Shown here: in pieces, positions 23,529 to 32,034 of the stretch
How positions within the stretch are numbered: the first letter of the stretch is position 1
Layout of the letters: each line of letters starts with the position of its first letter
Assembly (NCBI GenBank): GCA_016712625.1
Contig: JADJQQ010000004.1
Coordinates: 682,001 to 746,000 of the forward strand
Source of the DNA: Candidatus Competibacteraceae bacterium
Lineage (GTDB): Bacteria > Pseudomonadota > Gammaproteobacteria > Competibacterales > Competibacteraceae
Reading direction: 5' to 3'
DNA: 64,000 nt
Made by a program: the position numbers and the translations under genes
The notes under the pieces: model-generated
Seen by the model: only the letters and a program-made list of their open reading frames with translations
The model's database searches: none
What the model was told of the DNA's origin: nothing

Positions 23529-25199
23529 TTAGGGGTCTGTCGGCCAGACCCCCGCCAGCAAGCCGACACCGATGCCGCCGAGCAGCCAAGTCAGCAACGG
23601 CACCTGCCACATATCCTTCGGATAGCCATCGAACCCCAAAATCAAGGCGGCGCTGACGATCAGCGCGGCGGCGACCATCGAATGGAAACTACGGCGGTTA
23701 GCCCGCCGTACCTCACGGCGGAGTTGCTCCATCTCCTGCTTGTGCAATTGCACCACCATCTCGCCGGAATTCGCTTTTTGGAGCAAGCCGTAGACCAGAT
23801 TCGGCAAATCCGGCGTCTGATCGGCCCAACGGGGGATAAAGTGTCGGATTCGACGAAGCACCGCGCACGGTCCGATCCGGTCACGCATCCAGTCTTCCAG
23901 GAAGGGTTTGGCGGTTTTCCACAAATCCAAGTCGGGGTCAAGCTGGCGGCCCAGTCCCTCGATATTGAGCAACGTCTTTTGTAGTAGCACCAATTGCGGC
24001 TGTACTTCCATGTTAAAACGGCGAGCAGTTTGAAACAGCGCCAATAAAAATCCCCCAAAGGATATCTCTTTGAGGGGCCGATCAAAAATCGGTTCCGACA
24101 CCGTGCGGATGGCCGACTCAAACTCATCGACTCGGGTCTCCGCCGGCACCCAGCCGGATTCGATGTGCAATTCCGCCACCCGCCGATAATCGCGGTGGAA
24201 AAAGGCCAGAAAGTTCTCGGCCAAATAGTGCTGGTCAGTGGGACTGAGCGTGCCGATGATGCCAAAATCCACGGCAATGTAACGCGGATCCGCGGGGTCT
24301 TCGGCATTGACGAAGATATTGCCAGGATGCATATCGGCGTGAAAGAAACTGTCGCGGAATACTTGGGTGAAAAACACCACGACTCCCCGCTCCGACAGCT
24401 TTTTGAGATCCACATCGCGGCGGCGCAATTCGGCGATATCGCCCACCGGAATGCCGTAAATCCGCTCCATAACCAGCACATTGCGCCGGGTCTCCGCCCA
24501 GAACACTTCAGGCACATACAGGATCGGCGAATCTTGGAAATTGTGCCGCAACTGGCTGGCGTTGGCCGCTTCGCGTACTAAATCCAGTTCGTCGAAAATC
24601 GTTTTTTCATATTCCGCCACCACTTCGACCGGCCGTAGCCGCCGGCCTTCCTTCCAATAACGTTGCGCCAGATTGGCAACGATATACAGCAGTTCAACAT
24701 CGCGGCGGATCACTTTCTGAACATCCGGCCGCAGCACCTTGACCACTACTTCGCGGCCGTTGTGCAACCGAGCGGCATGGACTTGGGCGATCGACGCCGA
24801 AGCCAGCGGTTGAAAACCAAAATCCTCGAATATGACCGCTAACGGCTGGCTGTAGGCCCTTTCGATGATCTCGCGCGCCTGTTCTCCGGGAAACGGCGGC
24901 ACTTGATCTTGCAACTTGGCCAGTTCCAGGGCGATGTCGTCTGGCAACAGGTCGCGACGGGTCGATAACATCTGGCCAAATTTGACAAAAATCGGCCCTA
25001 AATCTTCCAGCGCCAAACGGATTCGAGCCCCGCGGGAGAGGTCGGATTGTTGGCGGGGTAGCCAATTCCAAGGCAGGACATGGCGCAGAAATCCGATGGG
25101 TCGAAACAGATGGGTGGCGAGAATGATGTCGTCCAAACCGTGGCGCACTAGAACGCGATTGATGTGCAACAGCCGAAAGAGCTGGGCGGGGCCAAACAT
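23529..25199 (-). CDS. ubiB: Ubiquinone biosynthesis kinase-like protein UbiB
   Basis: UbiB is an atypical protein-kinase-like ATPase of the ABC1/ADCK family needed for ubiquinone synthesis. The KxGQ-type motif is in FVKFGQMLSTRRDLLPDDIA and the Ala-rich nucleotide loop in LASASIAQVHAARLHNG. The catalytic-loop segment is FFHADMHPGNIFV, and YIAVDFGIIGTL carries the metal-binding Asp. Two hydrophobic C-terminal helices (residues ~505-550) anchor it in the membrane. Length 556 is normal. It is the last gene of the ubiE-ubiJ-ubiB run. Confidence 0.95.
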   Translation of the reverse strand: MFGPAQLFRLLHINRVLVRHGLDDIILATHLFRPIGFLRHVLPWNWLPRQQSDLSRGARIRLALEDLGPIFVKFGQMLSTRRDLLPDDIALELAKLQDQVPPFPGEQAREIIERAYSQPLAVIFEDFGFQPLASASIAQVHAARLHNGREVVVKVLRPDVQKVIRRDVELLYIVANLAQRYWKEGRRLRPVEVVAEYEKTIFDELDLVREAANASQLRHNFQDSPILYVPEVFWAETRRNVLVMERIYGIPVGDIAELRRRDVDLKKLSERGVVVFFTQVFRDSFFHADMHPGNIFVNAEDPADPRYIAVDFGIIGTLSPTDQHYLAENFLAFFHRDYRRVAELHIESGWVPAETRVDEFESAIRTVSEPIFDRPLKEISFGGFLLALFQTARRFNMEVQPQLVLLQKTLLNIEGLGRQLDPDLDLWKTAKPFLEDWMRDRIGPCAVLRRIRHFIPRWADQTPDLPNLVYGLLQKANSGEMVVQLHKQEMEQLRREVRRANRRSFHSMVAAALIVSAALILGFDGYPKDMWQVPLLTWLLGGIGVGLLAGVWPTDP

Positions 25200-25227
25200 G
25201 CAGTCAACGCCTTAAACAGAGATCAAT

Positions 25228-25836
25228 TTAGGTTGAATCAGTTGCCAAGCCCCGCCGCAGGCGTTCGACTCGAACCGTTAACCGGTCAGCGTCCTCGCGC
25301 AGGGTATCCACGGCGCTCAGGAAATGTTCGACCGCATGGCGGGGAGGCAACGCCCGTAATTCTTGTTGGAGATATTCAGTCCCATCGCGCGACAACGTAG
25401 CAGCGGCGCGCCGGCTCCAACCGCGCAAACTTCGCCAACTGCTACCCACTTGATGAGCGGCGGCGTCACCGATCAGCCGTGAAAGTTGCTCTTCCCAGTC
25501 GATATCCATTTGCGTCAGGATCGCTTGAAACTCTCGGCCGACATCGGCGTCGCCCTCAATGGTCAGACCGGCGTCGATGGCACGGTCACGACGCCATCCC
25601 CGCAGCAGCGCTGGCAAGGTGCCGCGAATGGATACTGATGGCTCGCCTTCATACCGTTCCACCACTCGAATCTCCCCGGCGCTGGGCAGTAGATAAACAG
25701 TCTGGCCAAAGCCCTCCAGCTCGACGACAATCACCTTGCCCTCCAATGCCGCCAAGCGTGGCGGAATTTCGGGATCAAGCCGCAAGTAATAATTGAACGC
25801 AGCCTGCAAACCAGTCATAAGGACAGCGGGCGTCAC
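25228..25836 (-). CDS. ubiJ: Ubiquinone biosynthesis accessory factor UbiJ
   Basis: UbiJ has an N-terminal SCP2 lipid-binding domain (residues ~15-115: LRLDPEIPPRLAALEGKVIV, VSIRGTLPALLRG, LTIEGDADVGREFQAIL). A C-terminal helical or coiled-coil part follows (about 165-200). It helps organise the soluble ubiquinone-synthesis complex and presents the lipid intermediate. Its place between ubiE and ubiB, at 202 residues, is the typical gammaproteobacterial arrangement. Confidence 0.92.
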   Translation of the reverse strand: MTPAVLMTGLQAAFNYYLRLDPEIPPRLAALEGKVIVVELEGFGQTVYLLPSAGEIRVVERYEGEPSVSIRGTLPALLRGWRRDRAIDAGLTIEGDADVGREFQAILTQMDIDWEEQLSRLIGDAAAHQVGSSWRSLRGWSRRAAATLSRDGTEYLQQELRALPPRHAVEHFLSAVDTLREDADRLTVRVERLRRGLATDST

Positions 25837-25903
25837 GCGAAAACCCCCTAACTAGCCGTACTGCTCGATTTTGCCTCCACAAAGACGATGGTCTCTGTGG
25901 AAA

Positions 25904-26653
25904 TTAGAACTTGTAACCCCGATGCACGGTGACGATACCGCCAGTCAGATTGAAATACTGACAGCGCTCGAAACCGGCAATTTCCATCATCTCCAACAAG
26001 GCTTCCTGCGTTGGATGCATACGGATCGATTCGGCCAAATAACGATAGCTATCGGCATCCTTGGCAATCAGTTTCCCCAAAATCGGGAGCACCGAGAATG
26101 AATAAAGGTCATATACCGGTTTCAAACCCGGCAGGACCGGGTGGGAAAATTCCAGAATCACTACTCGCCCGCCCGGTTTGAGCGCGGCGCACATGGCGGC
26201 CAACGCCCGCTCCTTGTAGGTGACGTTGCGTAATCCGAAGGCAATGATAATGCAATCGAAGGTATTGTCAGGAAAAGGTAATCGCTCCGCGTCAGCCCGC
26301 GCGTAGCTGATATTGCCCACCGCGCCTTGATCGACCAACCGCCGCCGGCCTTCATTCAACATGCTGGCGTTGATATCGGACAAGACCACCAGCCCTCCCG
26401 GCCCTACCAGCGGCAGTAGTCGACTGCTCAGATCGCCGGTGCCCCCGGCCAGATCCAGCACCTTTTCTCCAGCCCGCACCCCGCTGAGGCTGATCGCAAA
26501 CCGTTTCCACACCCTGTGTACGCCCAACGACATCAAATCATTCATTAGATCGTACTTGTCGGCCACCGAATCAAACACGCTGGCGACCTTATGGGCTTTT
26601 TCAGCAGCGGCGACCTTCTGGTAGCCAAAATGGGTGGTTTCAGGTTGCTCCAT
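25904..26653 (-). CDS. ubiE: Ubiquinone/menaquinone C-methyltransferase
   Basis: UbiE is a SAM-dependent methyltransferase acting on the quinone ring. The 249-residue product shows THFGYQKVAAAEKAHKVASV, the SAM-binding motif VLDLAGGTGDLSSRLL, FDCIIIAFGLRNV and the family end GGIVTVHRGYKF. It heads the ubiE-ubiJ-ubiB cluster and follows the DUF971 gene by 34 bases. Confidence 0.96.
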   Translation of the reverse strand: MEQPETTHFGYQKVAAAEKAHKVASVFDSVADKYDLMNDLMSLGVHRVWKRFAISLSGVRAGEKVLDLAGGTGDLSSRLLPLVGPGGLVVLSDINASMLNEGRRRLVDQGAVGNISYARADAERLPFPDNTFDCIIIAFGLRNVTYKERALAAMCAALKPGGRVVILEFSHPVLPGLKPVYDLYSFSVLPILGKLIAKDADSYRYLAESIRMHPTQEALLEMMEIAGFERCQYFNLTGGIVTVHRGYKF

Positions 26654-26687
26654 CGCTTTGCAAACTCCTCACGCCCACAGGCGGCGG

Positions 26688-27044
26688 TCAGGCGCGACGC
26701 TGGTAGCCAGCATCGGCCAAGCGGCGCAGGTAATCTTGCCAGTTATTCGCTTGATTCTTGCCCAGATCATACAGGACGTTCCAGGAATACAGGCCGGTAG
26801 CATGGCCGTCGTCGAAAACGAGTCGAACCGCATAGTGGCCAATGGGTTCGATGGCGCTGATATTCACCGTTTCTTTACCAGTCACCAGTGTCTCGGTGCC
26901 TGGCCCATGGCCCCGAACCTCGGCCGATGGCGAAAAGACGCGCAGGTACTCGCAGGGCAATTGAAAATGGGCGCCATCCTCAAAATTCACTTCGAGTAGC
27001 CGGGAGTTCTGGTGTAATTTGATTTCGGTCGGATGGATACTCAT
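26688..27044 (-). CDS. DUF971 family protein
   Basis: The 118-residue protein belongs to DUF971, related to the N-terminal domain of gamma-butyrobetaine hydroxylases: TEIKLHQNSRLLEVNFEDG, LPCEYLRVFSPSAEVRGHG and GLYSWNVLYDLG. Its function is unknown; some relatives are thought to act in Fe-S or metal handling. It sits 9 bases after hslU, as in many gammaproteobacteria, and precedes ubiE. Confidence 0.88.
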   Translation of the reverse strand: MSIHPTEIKLHQNSRLLEVNFEDGAHFQLPCEYLRVFSPSAEVRGHGPGTETLVTGKETVNISAIEPIGHYAVRLVFDDGHATGLYSWNVLYDLGKNQANNWQDYLRRLADAGYQRRA

Positions 27045-27052
27045 GGCTTGCC

Positions 27053-28387
27053 TTATAAAATATAACGGGTCAAATCTTCATCCTTGATCAATTCGCCCAA
27101 GTGGGCATCGACATAGGCGCGATCCACCACCACGGCTTGACCGGCGCGATCCGGCGCTTCAAAAGAAATGGATTCCAGCAATCGCTCCATCACCGTATGC
27201 AGCCGACGAGCTCCGATGTTTTCGGTACGCTCGTTGACATGGCAGGCGACCTCCGCGAGGCGTTGAACGCCATCAGGCGCAAACTCCAATTTCACGTCCT
27301 CGGTGCCCAACAAGGACGCATATTGCTCCGTCAAGGAGGCATCCGGCTCGGTCAAAATCCGCACAAAATCCTCCGTGCTCAGTGCGTTCAGTTCGACTCG
27401 GATCGGCAATCGACCCTGCAATTCGGGAATCAAGTCAGAGGGTTTGGCCAGATGAAAAGCGCCAGACGCAATGAACAGAATGTGGTCGCTGCGCACCATG
27501 CCATACTTGGTGGAAACGGTGCAGCCTTCCACTAACGGCAACAGGTCGCGTTGCACGCCTTCGCGCGATACGTCAGGGCCGCCGTACTCGCCGCGCTTGG
27601 CCACCTTGTCGATTTCATCAATGAAGACGATCCCGTTTTGCTCAACGGCCGTCAGCGCCTTCAGCTTGAGTTCTTCTTCATTAATCATCTTCCCCGCCTC
27701 TTCCTCCTGCAGCAGTTTCAACGCATCCTTGACTTTAAGCTTGCGGCTGCGAGTTCGGTTGCTGCTCAGATTCTGAAACAGACTCTGCAATTGATTGGTC
27801 ATTTCCTCCATGCCGGGCGGGGCCATGATTTCGACCCCCACCGGCCGTACCGAGATTTCGATTTCGATCTCTCGATCGTCCAGATCGCCGTTTTGCAGTC
27901 GCTCTCTCATCTTCTGGCGCGTGGTGGAGTGATCCGATGGCGGCGGCTCGTTAGCGAAGCCGACGCTGCGCGGACGCGGCAACAACACATCCAGCACCCG
28001 GTCCAGGGCGGCGTCTTCAGCGCGATGACGCACTTTTTGCATCTCCTCCTCGCGCACCATTTTTACCGCACTGTCCATCAAGTCGCGAATAATGGATTCA
28101 ACATCGCGACCGACATAGCCTACTTCGGTGAACTTGGTCGCTTCGACCTTGATGAAAGGCGCATTGGCCAACTTGGCCAAACGGCGGGCGATTTCCGTCT
28201 TGCCGACGCCGGTCGGGCCGATCATCAGAATATTCTTGGGCGTGATCTCGTTACTGAGGTCTGGGCTAACCCGCAGCCGTCGCCAACGGTTGCGCAAAGC
28301 GATCGCCACAGCGCGCTTGGCGGCCTCCTGGCCGATGATGTGCTTGTTCAGTTCTTGGGCGATTTCTCGGGGAGTCATATCCGACAT
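27053..28387 (-). CDS. hslU: HslU, ATPase subunit of the HslVU protease
   Basis: HslU is an AAA+ unfoldase that feeds proteins into HslV. Walker A is GPTGVGKTEIARRLAKLA, Walker B is IVFIDEIDKVAKRG, and the pore-loop region VEATKFTEVGYVGRDVES is present, as is the C-terminal LGELIKDEDLTRYIL that docks HslV. The ATG at 28387 (MSDMTPREIAQEL) matches the family start; the frame opens earlier with TTG at 28411. It follows hslV. Confidence 0.95.
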   Translation of the reverse strand: MSDMTPREIAQELNKHIIGQEAAKRAVAIALRNRWRRLRVSPDLSNEITPKNILMIGPTGVGKTEIARRLAKLANAPFIKVEATKFTEVGYVGRDVESIIRDLMDSAVKMVREEEMQKVRHRAEDAALDRVLDVLLPRPRSVGFANEPPPSDHSTTRQKMRERLQNGDLDDREIEIEISVRPVGVEIMAPPGMEEMTNQLQSLFQNLSSNRTRSRKLKVKDALKLLQEEEAGKMINEEELKLKALTAVEQNGIVFIDEIDKVAKRGEYGGPDVSREGVQRDLLPLVEGCTVSTKYGMVRSDHILFIASGAFHLAKPSDLIPELQGRLPIRVELNALSTEDFVRILTEPDASLTEQYASLLGTEDVKLEFAPDGVQRLAEVACHVNERTENIGARRLHTVMERLLESISFEAPDRAGQAVVVDRAYVDAHLGELIKDEDLTRYIL

Positions 28388-28453
28388 AACGAGGCTACCA
28401 TCTGAGGTCAAAGCGAAAACAGGACGGCGGATACGCCGATCTCCAATACCAGA

Positions 28454-28996
28454 TCACGCACCCGCCAGTTCTTCAAAAGTCAGATTTTCGTTCGTGTATA
28501 TGCAGATGCTGGCGGCAATTTTCAAGGCCTGCTCGACGATGGTTCGCGCATCAAGTTCAGTATGCTCCAACAACGCCCACGCCGCCGCTTGCGCGTAAGC
28601 TCCGCCAGAACCGATGGCGGCTAACTCACGTTCTGGCTCGATCACGTCGCCATTGCCAGACAAAATCAGCGTGGTGCCAAGATCAGCGACAATCAACAAC
28701 GCTTCCAGCCGTCGCAACATTCGGTCGGTGCGCCAATCCTTGGCCATTTCCACCGCGGCGCGAGTGAGATTACCGCCATGTTTTTCCAGTTTGCCTTCAA
28801 AGCGCTCAAACAGGGTAAAGGCATCGGCGGTGCCCCCCGCAAAGCCAGCGATCACCTTGTTTTGGTACAAACGCCGCACCTTGCGGGCATTGCCCTTCAT
28901 GACGGTATTACCCAAGGTGACTTGGCCGTCGCCGCCGATAGTGACTCGGCCGTGGCGGCGTACCGCCAAAACCGTGGTGCCATGCATTGCTTCCAT
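28454..28996 (-). CDS. hslV: HslV, peptidase subunit of the HslVU protease
   Basis: HslV is the proteasome-like threonine peptidase of HslVU. A short propeptide (MEAMHG) precedes the catalytic Thr of TTVLAVRRHGRVTIGGDGQV. GNTVMKGNARKVRRLY, AGFAGGTADAFTLFERFE and AIGSGGAYAQAAAWALLEHT are diagnostic. The 180-residue length is normal. It forms an operon with hslU, 66 bases downstream. Confidence 0.95.
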   Translation of the reverse strand: MEAMHGTTVLAVRRHGRVTIGGDGQVTLGNTVMKGNARKVRRLYQNKVIAGFAGGTADAFTLFERFEGKLEKHGGNLTRAAVEMAKDWRTDRMLRRLEALLIVADLGTTLILSGNGDVIEPERELAAIGSGGAYAQAAAWALLEHTELDARTIVEQALKIAASICIYTNENLTFEELAGA

Positions 28997-29447
28997 CGAA
29001 ACGCCTCGTACTTTTACGGAGAATTGTACACGAGAAAATCATTCGGATTTGCCGGGAGTCGCTCCTTGCCGCCGCCAGGCAAAAAGAAGCCCCGGTTACA
29101 AGGGGGAATGAAACCGGGGCGAATGTGATATCCGATCTTGCTGATCGGACATAGCCCGCTCAGGGAGGGAAGCGGACAGGCGTAAGGGCTTACGCTTACT
29201 GCTTAAGATAGGGACAACCACAAAAAGTTCAATGGGACTCAAGTCACCTTTTGGTTAAAAATATTGGCAAGCCGCCTTTTTGGTGGGAGTAATTTCTTGG
29301 ACATTGGCTTTTCAAATCGACGCCCGATCACGCGGCAACGCGACTACCGAATGTAAGCATTGTGGGTAACTAGTCGATTAAAGCGAGAATCAAGTCCCTT
29401 TGAATACCATTAAGAAATTGTGTAAATTGGCCGTTACTCAGAAAACA
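28997..29447. other. Gene-free gap between hslV and rimO with three hairpins
   Basis: No coding frame of note is present. Bases 29090-29195 hold three inverted repeats, listed separately. Bases 29220-29447 are AT-richer, without a recognised feature; this stretch should contain the hslV promoter and the end of the rimO transcript. Confidence 0.5.
29090..29195. repeat. Three consecutive perfect hairpins
   Basis: CCCCGGTT (29090-29097) pairs with AACCGGGG (29112-29119). TCCGATC (29131-29137) pairs with GATCGGA (29143-29149) around a 5-base loop. GCGTAAG (29180-29186) pairs with CTTACGC (29189-29195) around 2 bases. Read on the minus strand, the first hairpin is followed by CTTCTTTTTG and could terminate rimO transcription. 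The other two are unexplained and may belong to a small structured RNA. Confidence 0.6.
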
Positions 29448-30764
29448 TTAAAACCGTTCCGCATATAAATCATGCTCGTCGGCATCCACAACCCGCACCT
29501 TGGCAAACTCACCCACCGGGAGGTTTGCCGCCTTTTGGATGTACACCACCCCATCGATTTCCGGCGCATCCGCGGTAGATCGCCCGATCACATCACCTTC
29601 CTCGTCAATACAATCCACCAGCACCGTCAAAATCCGGCCAATTTTCTCTTTCAAGCGTCTGGCGCTGATTGTCGCCTGTAGCGCCATCAAGCGCGCTTGC
29701 CGCTCCTGTTTGACCTCCTCCGGCACCGGATCGGGCAACTGGTTGGCGGGGGCTCCTTCCACGGGCGAGTAGCTAAAACAGCCGACACGATCTAGCTCCG
29801 CTTCCGCAAGGAACTCCAGCAATCGCGTGAAATCTTGTTCGGTCTCACCCGGAAAACCGACGATAAAGGTGCTGCGCAGGGTCAAATCCGGGCAAATTTC
29901 CCGCCAGCGGCGAATGCGCTCCAAAGCACTGCCGGCATTGGCTGGCCGCCTCATCGCTTTCAAAATTCGGGGGCTGGCGTGTTGCAGCGGCACGTCAAGA
30001 TAGGGGAGCAGCTTGTTTTCCGCCATCAGCGGTATCAGCTCATCCACATGAGGATAAGGATACACATAATGCAAACGCACCCATGCCCCCAGCCCAGCTA
30101 GAGCCGCCGCCAGCGCGGTCAAGTGCGTTTTGAGGGGACGGCCATTCCAAAAACCGGTGCGATAGCGCACATCGACCCCATAAGCACTGGTATCCTGAGA
30201 AATAATCAGCAATTCCTTGACACCAGATCGAACCAGAATTTCCGCCTCTTGCAGCACCTCGCCCACCGGTCGGCTGACCAAATCGCCGCGCAATTGCGGG
30301 ATGACGCAGAAAGCGCACCGATGGTTGCAGCCCTCGGAAATTTTCAGATAGGCGTAATGGCGTGGCGTCAGTTTAATTCCTTGCGGTGGTAACAAATCCA
30401 AGAAAGGATCGTGCGGTCGCGGTAAATGGGTATGAACAGCCGCCAGCACATCCTCGCAGGCGTGCGGCCCGGTCACAGCCAGCACGCTAGGGTGTAAGTC
30501 CCGCACCACGCTGCCTTTCGCGCCCAGACAACCAGTCACGATGACCTTACCATTCTCGGCCAGCGCCTCGCCGATGGCCTCCAGCGATTCGGTGACTGCC
30601 GCATCGATAAATCCGCAGGTGTTGACCACCACCAAATCGGCGGCCTCGTAGGTCGGCACAACCCCATAACCCTCCGCGCGCAATCGGGTCAGAATTTGCT
30701 CGGAGTCGACCAAAGCTTTGGGACAGCCGAGACTGACAAAGCCGATTTTCGGTTCGTGATTCAT
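29448..30764 (-). CDS. rimO: Ribosomal protein S12 methylthiotransferase RimO
   Basis: RimO is a radical-SAM enzyme that methylthiolates the conserved Asp of ribosomal protein S12. The N-terminal MTTase domain has FVSLGCPKALVDSEQIL, VVVNTCGFIDAAVTES and VIVTGCLGAKG (three cluster-binding cysteines). The radical-SAM motif is SEGCNHRCAFCVIPQLRG, and a C-terminal TRAM-like domain ends the protein. The start at 30764 (MNHEPKIGFV) matches the family; the frame is open back to 30848. Confidence 0.94.
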   Translation of the reverse strand: MNHEPKIGFVSLGCPKALVDSEQILTRLRAEGYGVVPTYEAADLVVVNTCGFIDAAVTESLEAIGEALAENGKVIVTGCLGAKGSVVRDLHPSVLAVTGPHACEDVLAAVHTHLPRPHDPFLDLLPPQGIKLTPRHYAYLKISEGCNHRCAFCVIPQLRGDLVSRPVGEVLQEAEILVRSGVKELLIISQDTSAYGVDVRYRTGFWNGRPLKTHLTALAAALAGLGAWVRLHYVYPYPHVDELIPLMAENKLLPYLDVPLQHASPRILKAMRRPANAGSALERIRRWREICPDLTLRSTFIVGFPGETEQDFTRLLEFLAEAELDRVGCFSYSPVEGAPANQLPDPVPEEVKQERQARLMALQATISARRLKEKIGRILTVLVDCIDEEGDVIGRSTADAPEIDGVVYIQKAANLPVGEFAKVRVVDADEHDLYAERF

Positions 30765-30976
30765 CAAAATTTCCATGGGCGCTGGAACAGACAAGCCAAA
30801 ATTCAGGCGGATGCCAAATTCATTCGGTACTGGCGGATCGAAACCCAATCTTGCAGGTTAGTCCCGAAACTCGATATATTATGCAGTTTACAGCCTATAA
30901 GGCATACATCCCCACGCGCCGGTAACCGCGCGTCCCGGACCTGGTTAATCGCATTATTGGGAAGGTTTGACCCACC

Positions 30977-31221
30977 ATGAAGAAAGGCATTCATCCGGAT
31001 TATCGCGAAGTGGTATTCCAGGATATTTCCACCGACTTTTCATTTCTCACTCGCTCTACCATCAGCACCAAAGAAAAAATCACTTGGACCGATGGTAAGG
31101 AATATCCCTTGGTGAAAGTAGAAGTCTCCAGCCACTCTCATCCTTTCTACACCGGCAAGCAAAAATAGTGGATACCGCGGGCCGGGTGGATCGCTTCCGC
31201 CGTAAATATGGCCTGAACTAA
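30977..31221 (+). CDS. rpmE2: Ribosomal protein L31 type B (frame break at 31162-31166)
   Basis: The frame from 30977 encodes MKKGIHPDYREVVFQDIST through VSSHSHPFYTGKQK and then meets a TAG at 31166-31168. Adding one A to the A5 run just before it restores KIVDTAGRVDRFRRKYGLN and a TAA ending at 31221, giving 82 residues. The sequence lacks the CxxC zinc ligands of type A L31 and has the SSKSHPFYTGK-like signature of type B. The break is at a homopolymer and is probably a sequence error. Confidence 0.88.
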
Positions 31222-31248
31222 ATAGCCCAAAAGATCATTCTCAAGCAA

Positions 31249-31298
31249 CCCTGTGCCACCCGTTGCCGGCGTAACGGGAACAGGGCTTCACGATTTTT
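31249..31298 (+). terminator. Terminator after rpmE2
   Basis: CCCTGT (31249-31254) pairs with ACAGGG (31280-31285) and, inside it, CCCGTT (31259-31264) pairs with AACGGG (31273-31278). A GATTTTTC stretch follows. The two-step stem lies about 30 bases after the corrected rpmE2 stop. Confidence 0.65.
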
Positions 31299-31323
31299 CT
31301 GGACGCATTCGCCTAATTATCTG

Positions 31324-31539
31324 TTACCTATTAGATACTCCAGCCTGTTTGAGCAGCCATTGGGCATAACGGATTGGAATGGCGCCAGCCGCCGCACTGG
31401 GGCTGACTTTCTTTACCGTATTCTCCAGATCACTGGCTTGAGCTTCCGCGAGCGTAATAACGCCAGCAGAAATACCACTACCACTTGCGCCAGGCGGGCG
31501 TAAGAACCAGCCTTCATTCTCTCCGTCATCGCGAACCAT
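31324..31539 (-). CDS. Possible small hypothetical protein
   Basis: A 71-residue minus-strand frame starts MVRDDGENEGWFLRPPGASG and ends AQWLLKQAGVSNR. Codon use resembles its neighbours and a GGA lies 5 bases before the ATG. It lies 15 bases beyond the greA stop and would be in the same transcript. No family was recognised and it could be chance. Confidence 0.35.
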   Translation of the reverse strand: MVRDDGENEGWFLRPPGASGSGISAGVITLAEAQASDLENTVKKVSPSAAAGAIPIRYAQWLLKQAGVSNR

Positions 31540-31554
31540 GGCGATCCAACGATT

Positions 31555-32034
31555 TTAGATATAGTGCACCTCAACGATTTCATAGCTCTTTAAGCCGCCT
31601 GGGGTCTGAACGTCGACGACATCACCAACCAGTTTGCCAATCAAGGCACGGGCTATCGGCGAATTGAAGGAAATTTTAGCTTCTTTAATATTCGCTTCAT
31701 CCTCGCCCACAATTTGATAGCGCCTCTCCTCCTCGCTCTCTTCCTCGTTTAACAACACCGTACAGCCAAAGACGACTCGATCTGAAGACGGCAGCGTGGT
31801 CACATCGATAATTTGGGCATTCGCCAGCTTGTTTTCGATCTCGGCTATGCGCCCTTCAGTAAAACTTTGCTGTTCGCGGGCCGCGTGATACTCCGCGTTT
31901 TCCTTCAAATCGCCATGCGCGCGGGCCTCGGCGATGGCCGTGATAATTCGAGGCCGCGCCACGGTTTTCAATTCTTGCAGTTCCGCCCGTAATTTTGCGG
32001 CGCCAGCGACGGTCATCGGTACCCTTGTGCTCAT
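31555..32034 (-). CDS. greA: Transcription elongation factor GreA
   Basis: GreA rescues backtracked RNA polymerase by stimulating transcript cleavage. The N-terminal coiled coil carries the acidic tip: AEARAHGDLKENAEYHAARE contains the conserved D-x-x-E-N-A-E-Y. The C-terminal FKBP-like domain reads SFNSPIARALIGKLVGDVVD and ends YEIVEVHYI. The ATG at 32034 overlaps the carB stop (ATGA), suggesting translational coupling; the frame is open back to 32067. Confidence 0.94.
   Translation of the reverse strand: MSTRVPMTVAGAAKLRAELQELKTVARPRIITAIAEARAHGDLKENAEYHAAREQQSFTEGRIAEIENKLANAQIIDVTTLPSSDRVVFGCTVLLNEEESEEERRYQIVGEDEANIKEAKISFNSPIARALIGKLVGDVVDVQTPGGLKSYEIVEVHYI

Noticed and set aside
27551..28405. 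284-codon plus-strand frame opposite hslU
   Set aside because: It is antisense to a well-conserved gene; such long antisense frames are common in GC-rich codons and it has no recognisable domain.
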